From: an uncultured Robinsoniella sp.
Lineage (GTDB): Bacteria; Bacillota; Clostridia; Lachnospirales; Lachnospiraceae
Reading direction: 5' to 3'
Assembly: GCA_900539655.1 (NCBI GenBank)
Contig: UQCR01000047.1
Coordinates: forward strand, 1-47,607
Length of the DNA stretch: 47,607 nucleotides
Below, piece after piece: positions 41,701 through 47,607 of the stretch. The notes under the pieces were generated by a model. That model did no database searches. It saw only the letters and a list, made by a program, of their open reading frames with translations, and had not been told where the DNA came from. A program made the translations under genes and the position numbers. How positions within the stretch are numbered: position 1 is the stretch's first letter; every line of letters begins with the position of its first letter.

Positions 41701-43731
41701 CTATTTTACATCTTTCTTTAACACAACCGTACCAAACGGACCAATCCCTCCATCCGCTTCCCAATTACCAGCTAACACCGCAAACCCATCGGGCAGTTCC
41801 AGCTTCACACTCTCCGAATTATAATTCTGCACAAACAGATACACTGACGTATCCGAGTTTCGTGCAGTAACCTCAATACCTTTTGGCACTTTTCCCATAT
41901 ACTTTGTAAGCTTCACGTCATCCCCAATGTGGCGGCATAATTCACTGCAGAAATCCTGTTCAGTATCAGTGCACACATAGTAAGCTTTGCCTTTACCAAA
42001 CTGATTGCAGGTCAGTGCCGGATAACCTTTATAGAAATCCTGTTCGTATACAGCCAGTACTTCAGCGGTTGACACTTTCACCAGGTCACATAGATGTCCG
42101 CACTCATAAGTACCTTCCCCCAGAGTTTCTTTTTGCCCGGTTATCTGAATCCGATTCGTTTCATGATCATACAACCCGTCTATTTCCATACTTCGCAGTC
42201 CCAGTACATCCATCAATCCATAAGGTGTACCGCCAAGGTAACACCGGTCTGTCTCATCTACGATTCCGGACCAGAAAGTCATGATGAAATGTCCGCCTTT
42301 TTCCACAAATCTGCGGACTTTATCCGCAAAGTCTTCCCTGTATAAATAGAGCATTGGCGCGGCTACTACTTTATAACCTTCCAGATCCTGCCCGCTGCCG
42401 ATTACGTCTACATTTATTCCCTGTTCCCGTAATGCACGGTAATATTTCTGGATCGTTTCTTTATAATAAAGCCCCTGGTTTCTGGGTCCCTGAGCATCTT
42501 CCATCGCCCATTTATTTTCCCAGTCATAGATAACCGCTGCCTCAGAAACTGTATCCGTACTGCAGGTCTCCTTAATTTCTTCCAGCGTATATCCTACATC
42601 TGTTACTTCACGGAAAACTCTGGTATCATTTCCGCCATAATGGTCAATTACAGCACCGTGGAATTTCTCGGATGCCCCGCGGCTCTGACGAATCTGGAAA
42701 TAAAGCACGCTGTCGGAACCATGGGCAACTGCCTGAAGTGACGAAAGCTGATGCATCCCTGGTTTTTTCAGTTTGCTCACCTTCTGCCAGTTAGTTGCAC
42801 TGGGACAGGACTCCATCAATAAAAATGGTTTCTTCTGCACACAGCGCAGCAGATCGTGCATCATCGCAGTATCCATAGCGGTCACTGATTCATCTTCCTT
42901 ATGCCATGTAGGGTAAGAATCCCAGGAAAGGACATCTACCACGTCGTTAAACTTAGCATAATCCAGTTCATTATAATAATACATACAGTTCACAGTTGTA
43001 GGAATCTTTGAACCTGTCTGACGGATTGCCGCCGCCTCCGCCTTTATAAAATCGATAGTCTGATGGGTAACGAACCGCTTCCAGTCCAGATTCAATCCAT
43101 GAAGCTGCATCTCTCCCCTTGGTGAAGGGCTTTCAATCTGGTCAAAATTCTGATAAATATGGCTCCAAAAGGTAGTGCTCCACCGGCGGTTTAATTCATC
43201 GATTGTCTTATATTTCTCCCGAAGCCAGTTTCTAAATGCTTCCTGGCAGAGCGGACAATGGCAGTCCCCTCCATATTCGTTTGATAAATGCCACAGTATC
43301 ACACCGGGATGAGCACCGAAGCGTTTCCCCAGTTCCTGATTCATGATACTTACTTTTTCACGGTAAACCGGGGACGTGTAGCAGTGATTGTGGCGTCCGC
43401 CAAACAGATTGCGCTGACGGTTCCCATCCACCCGGAGTACCTCGGGATATTTGTCTGCCATCCATTTGGGCCTTGCGCCGGAAGGAGTTGCCAGAATAAC
43501 ACTGATACCATTCTCATACAAGCGGTCAATGATATCCTCCATCCACTGAAAATGGAAGACACCTTCTTCCGGTTCCAGTACTGCCCAGGAAAATACTCCC
43601 AGGGTAACGGTATTTATCTTCGCTTCCTTCATATACTCAATGTCTTTTTCCAGAATCCCGGGATCGTCCAGCCACTGTTCCGGGTTGTAGTCCCCGCCAT
43701 GCAAAAGTCCTTCTATGTTAAAATTCATCAT
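41701..43731 (-). CDS. Beta-galactosidase, glycoside hydrolase family 42
   Basis: A 676-residue GH42 enzyme that releases terminal beta-galactose. The acid/base is Glu152 in WHLSNEYGG, the nucleophile is in FLLMESCPS (about residue 310), and the metal-binding Cys cluster GDCHCPLC with C117 is present. No signal peptide, so it acts in the cytoplasm on imported galactosides. Length is normal for the family. Start is ATG 43731, or the ATG right after it; AAGGAAGGGG lies upstream. It has its own promoter (43766-43795). It probably belongs with the importer at 35134-38399. Confidence 0.93.
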   Translation of the reverse strand: MMNFNIEGLLHGGDYNPEQWLDDPGILEKDIEYMKEAKINTVTLGVFSWAVLEPEEGVFHFQWMEDIIDRLYENGISVILATPSGARPKWMADKYPEVLRVDGNRQRNLFGGRHNHCYTSPVYREKVSIMNQELGKRFGAHPGVILWHLSNEYGGDCHCPLCQEAFRNWLREKYKTIDELNRRWSTTFWSHIYQNFDQIESPSPRGEMQLHGLNLDWKRFVTHQTIDFIKAEAAAIRQTGSKIPTTVNCMYYYNELDYAKFNDVVDVLSWDSYPTWHKEDESVTAMDTAMMHDLLRCVQKKPFLLMESCPSATNWQKVSKLKKPGMHQLSSLQAVAHGSDSVLYFQIRQSRGASEKFHGAVIDHYGGNDTRVFREVTDVGYTLEEIKETCSTDTVSEAAVIYDWENKWAMEDAQGPRNQGLYYKETIQKYYRALREQGINVDVIGSGQDLEGYKVVAAPMLYLYREDFADKVRRFVEKGGHFIMTFWSGIVDETDRCYLGGTPYGLMDVLGLRSMEIDGLYDHETNRIQITGQKETLGEGTYECGHLCDLVKVSTAEVLAVYEQDFYKGYPALTCNQFGKGKAYYVCTDTEQDFCSELCRHIGDDVKLTKYMGKVPKGIEVTARNSDTSVYLFVQNYNSESVKLELPDGFAVLAGNWEADGGIGPFGTVVLKKDVK

Positions 43732-43765
43732 TATTCCCCTTCCTTTGTATGTAATGTCTAAAACA

Positions 43766-43829
43766 ATATTAACCTTAGATACATGGAAGCGTCAATACAT
43801 TTTTTTATCGTCACGTTTATACATTTTTA
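43766..43829 (-). promoter_or_regulatory. GH42 promoter with upstream direct repeats
   Basis: On the minus strand a -35 TTGACG (43790-43795) and -10 TAATAT (43766-43771) are 18 bp apart. CGTnnATACATTTTT occurs at 43790-43804 and again at 43814-43828, a 24-bp period, one copy overlapping the -35. The arrangement fits an AraC-type activator site, with the regulator at 38722-39786 the obvious candidate. Confidence 0.55.
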
Positions 43830-43839
43830 TATGATTACA

Positions 43840-45042
43840 TTATTGCTGTAACCGGTAAACATAATTGGGCATCACATTATGTTCATCCGGAATTATTGCA
43901 TTTGATACATATTGCACCTTTCCACCGCCCAATTCCCGCAGCGTCAGCTCATGGGTAAACGCCCGGTCGTTACTGTTCTCCAGGCAAACCACATCTATGG
44001 ATAGCGTAACCGTACCATCTGTATTTTTTTTCACCGCCGTTACATCCGGGTCCATATAAGGCATTGCAACACAATTATTGTTGGAGCGGATTTCCTGCCA
44101 GGGATAAGCGTCTTTCTTTTGTTCAAACATCGCAGTTTTTCGCAGTTCTTCCTTTGTAATGGAAAAGTAACTTTGAATGACGTTTTCAAATAAATCAGCA
44201 GGAATGTAGCGGTTTTCATTTGAAGGATCAATGGGAAACTGGTCATTTTCCAGCCGTTTGCCTTCTTTTAAATTATATAAGTTTTCAAACAGGTCATTAA
44301 AGCTCAACTTTGAATAATCCTTCTCTGACCAATTGCTGATCATCAGATTATTACCTCCATAATTGATGGGCTCCACATATTTTTTCTGATAGGACAGGCA
44401 ATTTTCATCCACTGGTTTAACACGGATCATCCTGTACCCATTTCCACTCGCCCAGACTGTATAATCATCCCGGAAAATAAAATTTTCTTTCTCTGTTAAT
44501 CTCCATTCCGCGAGAGGTGTTATTTTCATCTCATATACATCCGGGTTCCCTTCTAAATCCAAATTGACAGAAGCCGATAACAGATATTTTCCGGTGCGGT
44601 CCATATAGAATTCATAGCGGTAAAATCCTCCATTCTGCCGTATGCGGTAAATGGCAACAGACGCTGATTCTCCCTTTTGGATCTTTTCCCAGAAGCTAGA
44701 AAACGCTTCAGTATTTTCCAGACTGCACCTGCCAGCAGTATCGCTTACGGTAATTCCTTTTTTGCCAATCTTCTTTACGATTTCACTGACAGCCTCTTCT
44801 GATATCTGCTTATCTGCCTGAACAATATCAGACGGCTGTTTATCCGAATTAAGATAGGTTTCTTTATAAATGCCGGCAACCTCCATACACTCTTCCTTCA
44901 CCCGGTCTGAGACTTCCTTGGAGATACTTCCCTCCATATTTTGAGCCAGAAGATACTCTTCTTTCTGATTTGGTGCAGCATAATAGACACCTATCATAAC
45001 CATACAGCATAAAATTCCGGTTACAATTACTATCTTTTTCAT
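43840..45042 (-). CDS. Exported protein of unknown function, likely DUF6070-type
   Basis: A 400-residue protein with an N-terminal hydrophobic segment (about 4-22, a signal anchor) and a soluble extracytoplasmic remainder. I recognise it loosely as a family of Lachnospiraceae proteins (I believe DUF6070) found near beta-lactam-response genes; I cannot support any activity. It lies 39 bp downstream of the MecA-like gene on the same strand with its own GGAG site, so it is probably co-transcribed from the BlaI-type promoter. A role in sensing or tolerance of cell-wall damage is a guess from position. Confidence 0.55.
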   Translation of the reverse strand: MKKIVIVTGILCCMVMIGVYYAAPNQKEEYLLAQNMEGSISKEVSDRVKEECMEVAGIYKETYLNSDKQPSDIVQADKQISEEAVSEIVKKIGKKGITVSDTAGRCSLENTEAFSSFWEKIQKGESASVAIYRIRQNGGFYRYEFYMDRTGKYLLSASVNLDLEGNPDVYEMKITPLAEWRLTEKENFIFRDDYTVWASGNGYRMIRVKPVDENCLSYQKKYVEPINYGGNNLMISNWSEKDYSKLSFNDLFENLYNLKEGKRLENDQFPIDPSNENRYIPADLFENVIQSYFSITKEELRKTAMFEQKKDAYPWQEIRSNNNCVAMPYMDPDVTAVKKNTDGTVTLSIDVVCLENSNDRAFTHELTLRELGGGKVQYVSNAIIPDEHNVMPNYVYRLQQ

Positions 45043-45081
45043 CCAGTCTTTCTCCTTCCATCAGTATTCCTAATATTCTTT

Positions 45082-47217
45082 TTATTGTGCTGAAAAATAA
45101 TAATCCAATACAGTCTTATCCTTCTCCACAACATAGGTGCTTCCACCGGTTTCTTTTACATCTTCCACCATGCTGATTAACAGGATCGGCTTACTGGAAG
45201 CAGGATCCGGAGTCAATACACCAAACCATCCCAGTTCCGTACCTGTCGTATCAGATACGTCTGCCTTGATTTCCGCGGTTCCTGTTTTCCCTGCTAAAAT
45301 AGTGGAATCCATTTTTGCCGCCCTGCCTGTACCTTCCGGAGATGATATTACTTTTTCCATAGCGTTTTCCACCCTGTCCGCCGTTTCCTTTGAAAATGCC
45401 TGGGGAAGCCACACCTGAGGCTCTGGTGAATCCTTGTACTGAAGATAAGGCTTTATGACATTTCCATCATTACAAAATGCCGTATACAATGCCGCAAGAT
45501 GCAGCGGGTTAATTAAAATCTGTCCCTGGCCATAGCCGCTGTCGGCAAGCAGTACCTCAGACTCTATTTTCTCTGTGTTGGAATACTGGGACTGTGCCAT
45601 GGTAATTTCAAAAGGCATTTCCTGGTTAAATCCCAGTTTGTCCAGCTGGCTTTCCAACTGATCTGCCCCCATCTTCAGTGCAGCTTTCGCAAAATAAATA
45701 TTATCAGAATAGATCATGGCATTTTCTAATACGACTGGTTCATATGCATGTAACGTAGTCACATAATAGTCTCCCCAGCTTGTGTCCTTCTGCCAGCTCA
45801 GTCCTTCATTTCCAAAGTCCTCATCCGGATTAATTGCCCCTGTATCCAGCCCTATCCCCGCAATAACCGGCTTAAAAGACGAACCAGGACAAAGTACCTG
45901 CCGGAACCGGTTGTATAAAGGGTTCCTTTTATCATCATTTAATTCCTTCCATTTCTCGTCCGTCATGCCCTTTATAAAATCATTACTGTCATACGACGGT
46001 GTACTGATAAGGGCAAGTACCTCACCGGTAAATGGATTCATTGCAACAGAACAGCTCTTGTCATCTTTAAATTGCTGATACAGACTCTCCTGAAGCCCGG
46101 CATCAATCGTCAGCCTTATATTCTGTCCGTCTTTTTTTGGTATCGCTGCAATCACGGTTTTTGTATTCCCACTCTCATTCTCTATAACAATCTCATATCC
46201 GTCCTGTCCTTTTAATTCTTTCTCATACAGTCCTTCCATTCCGCTTTTTCCAATCACACTATTCTCATTGTAACCTTCATTTGGATGTTCTTCCAGATCC
46301 TCTGCCGTTACATTCTGGACATATCCGGTCAAATGAGAAGCCCCCGCTCCAAGAGGATAGCTTCTCACAAAGGTATCGGATATCATAACCCCCGGAATCG
46401 TAATCAGTTCGTCCTGAACTTCCTTATTCTGCATAACAATATCCGACGGAGAACCGGACATCAGGTCTGTTTCCTGCACCTTATCCAGGACAGCAATGGG
46501 TACCAGGGAATCACCTTTCACCCAGGTCGCATCCAGCTTCGCTTTTATGGATTCCACGGAAACATTCAGCAGCTTAGCCAGCCTGGCCAGATCGTTTTCT
46601 GCATCTTCACTCATTTTTCCGGGTACCAGCCCTACGCTGGCCGCTGCTCCTTCCCCGGCAAGCATATATCCGTTTCTGTCCGTTATCTCACCCCGTCTGC
46701 TTTCCACCACAGATACCCTTACCTTATCTTTTGCCGTCAGCTCTGGGAAAATCAGGCTGTCATTCCACTCCAACATATATCCATTGTCCCGCTCACTGGT
46801 AAACACCGCCTGGTTCTCAAACTTCACCTCTCCGGCAGCACTGTTCATTGTCTGTTGAAAATTTACCGTCACCTGCCCCTGAACCTCCGTCATATCCAAT
46901 ATGCTGATCCTGATATCCTCTGCTTCCATCCCCTGATAAATCTTTTGATTCCTGTCCGTAAAATATTTTTCGGAATAATTGCTCTTGCTCTGTTCGCTTA
47001 TCATACTATACATCGTCTGATATTCTGATTTGTCTATGCATGCCATATATTTCTGCAGCAGTTTATCCGGTTCTTCCTTCTTGCCTGTTAATTGCTTTAA
47101 AATAGTTCCCGGAGGATCACCTCCCTGTAATTTTATATACAAATATCCCGCTGTGATAATTAATCCAATCAAAACTACTGCCAATAATGCCATAATTACG
47201 AAATTCTTTTTTTTCAT
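45082..47217 (-). CDS. MecA-like class B penicillin-binding protein (transpeptidase)
   Basis: A 711-residue high-molecular-weight penicillin-binding protein. One N-terminal membrane helix (about 5-28), an NTF2-like MecA-type N-terminal domain (about 45-155), a dimerisation domain with RGEITDRNGYMLA, and a transpeptidase domain holding the SxxK motif SSFK, the SxN motif YSDN and the KTGT box. All catalytic residues are intact. This is the same domain order as MecA/PBP2a, PBP5fm and PBP3 of Bacillus. Start ATG 47217 has GGAGGAT 5 bases upstream; an upstream ATG at 47328 lacks a site. The BlaI-type boxes in front suggest induction by beta-lactams; whether it gives resistance cannot be told. Confidence 0.88.
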   Translation of the reverse strand: MKKKNFVIMALLAVVLIGLIITAGYLYIKLQGGDPPGTILKQLTGKKEEPDKLLQKYMACIDKSEYQTMYSMISEQSKSNYSEKYFTDRNQKIYQGMEAEDIRISILDMTEVQGQVTVNFQQTMNSAAGEVKFENQAVFTSERDNGYMLEWNDSLIFPELTAKDKVRVSVVESRRGEITDRNGYMLAGEGAAASVGLVPGKMSEDAENDLARLAKLLNVSVESIKAKLDATWVKGDSLVPIAVLDKVQETDLMSGSPSDIVMQNKEVQDELITIPGVMISDTFVRSYPLGAGASHLTGYVQNVTAEDLEEHPNEGYNENSVIGKSGMEGLYEKELKGQDGYEIVIENESGNTKTVIAAIPKKDGQNIRLTIDAGLQESLYQQFKDDKSCSVAMNPFTGEVLALISTPSYDSNDFIKGMTDEKWKELNDDKRNPLYNRFRQVLCPGSSFKPVIAGIGLDTGAINPDEDFGNEGLSWQKDTSWGDYYVTTLHAYEPVVLENAMIYSDNIYFAKAALKMGADQLESQLDKLGFNQEMPFEITMAQSQYSNTEKIESEVLLADSGYGQGQILINPLHLAALYTAFCNDGNVIKPYLQYKDSPEPQVWLPQAFSKETADRVENAMEKVISSPEGTGRAAKMDSTILAGKTGTAEIKADVSDTTGTELGWFGVLTPDPASSKPILLISMVEDVKETGGSTYVVEKDKTVLDYYFSAQ

Positions 47218-47385
47218 TTCACATCCTCCAATATCCTGTATGAAATTCATAACCGCAAACTGCCGCCTTGTCATCATTCGACGTAGCCCGCTGCGCCTCA
47301 TTCCTTTGCTTTGCAGTTCGAAACTCATCCTGCAAATTTATTGTGAATCCAAACTTAATATACTAAAGCGTTTTTTAAAAATATT

Positions 47386-47457
47386 TATTACATCTGTAAT
47401 ATTTAATCGTAAAAATTTTTATTCCTATATATTACATCTGTAGGATTTTAAAGTCAA
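47386..47457 (-). promoter_or_regulatory. Promoter with two BlaI/MecI-type operator boxes
   Basis: On the minus strand a perfect-spaced promoter has -35 TTGACT (47452-47457) and -10 TAATAT (47429-47434), 17 bp apart. A CTACAGATGTAATA box covers the spacer and -10 (47430-47443) and a second, ATTACAGATGTAAT (47387-47400), lies just past the start point. Both match the TACA-nn-TGTA core of BlaI/MecI operators. No blaI or blaR1 gene is inside the window. Confidence 0.8.
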
Positions 47458-47501
47458 GTACTTTTCCTATTTACCACAAATTTCCCAATGGCATGCTGGA
47501 C

Positions 47502-47607
47502 TAGTAATACAGCGAACGTTTTGTGATGTTCTATTGAATGCATTATATTTGGGTTTAGCTGAGTAAGACGCTTTGTATATGATAGGTAGTGTACGGAAAG
47601 AGAAGGG
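47502..47607 (-). repeat. Interspersed repeat, right copy (inverted relative to 169-275)
   Basis: About 92% identical to the reverse complement of 169-275, with the same sharp edge at its inner end (47502). The match reaches the last base of the window, so the rest of the copy lies outside. Lies 45 bp upstream of the -35 of the MecA-like gene. Confidence 0.85.

Noticed and set aside
47218..47328. 37-codon upstream extension of the MecA-like gene
   Set aside because: It lies downstream of the promoter in the leader and has no good ribosome-binding site, while ATG 47217 has GGAGGAT at normal spacing and starts the membrane helix correctly.
47471..47477. A further TTACCAC near the MecA-like promoter
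   Set aside because: Only a single copy with no partner at 20 bp and a different distance to the -10 box, so it is probably chance.
1..47607. CRISPR arrays, tRNA or rRNA genes, prophage genes and transposases
   Set aside because: I looked for regular spacer repeats, cloverleaf-like or rRNA-like segments and integrase or transposase proteins and saw none I could support.

Overview
The window looks like a Firmicute of the class Clostridia, most likely a Lachnospiraceae-type gut anaerobe. The DNA is moderately AT-rich, most genes have strong GGAGG ribosome-binding sites, and the contents are typical: sugar ABC importers with YesM/YesN-style two-component control, GH42, NHLP-type peptide export and LytTR regulators. 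This is inference from gene content; no rRNA or marker gene is present. Both window ends lie in inverted copies of the same ~107-bp repeat, so the window may be one draft contig that stopped at repeats.

Layout. (1) 169-275 and 47502-47607: inverted repeat copies; 1-168 is hairpin-rich and probably part of the same element. (2) 321-11873, minus: one long operon for N-acetylmuramic acid / cell-wall sugar salvage: murR-type regulator, murQ, ABC importer (binding protein and two permeases), MurK-like kinase, a ROK kinase gene broken by an in-frame stop, GH4, double GNAT, PIG-L deacetylase and NamZ-type muramidase. (3) 12203-17781: a lone LytTR regulator (minus), then a plus-strand unit of LytTR regulator, surface protein with a beta-helix-like region, and GHKL sensor kinase. 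(4) 17829-31998, all minus: a partner-switching set (MATE transporter fused to a degenerate RsbW-like domain, GNAT-like protein, Cache-PP2C phosphatase, RsbW-like kinase, ECF-type sigma factor) running directly into a peptide natural-product cluster (radical SAM/SPASM maturase, two Gly-Gly precursors, a third small leader-like protein, and NHLP/NHLM export proteins), with the STAS antagonist at the far end. (5) 32267-41593: a second sugar importer with a large glycosidase-like protein, and a divergent AraC-type regulator / YesM-type kinase pair. (6) 41701-43731: GH42 beta-galactosidase. (7) 43840-47217: a secreted or anchored protein of unknown function and a MecA-like penicillin-binding protein behind a promoter with two BlaI-type operator boxes.

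The most interesting part is block 4. The promoters in front of the STAS gene (18309-18370) and in front of the MATE fusion gene (32033-32094), 14 kb apart, share the same three TTACCAY repeats with the same 20-bp period and exactly 29 bp from the nearest 20-bp-period repeat to a perfect -10 box. This ties the STAS protein to the phosphatase/kinase operon as one regulon bracketing a radical-SAM peptide cluster. My reading is a LytTR-activated, phosphatase-sensed partner switch controlling a ribosomally made, radical-SAM-modified peptide and its export; the links between the modules are inferred.
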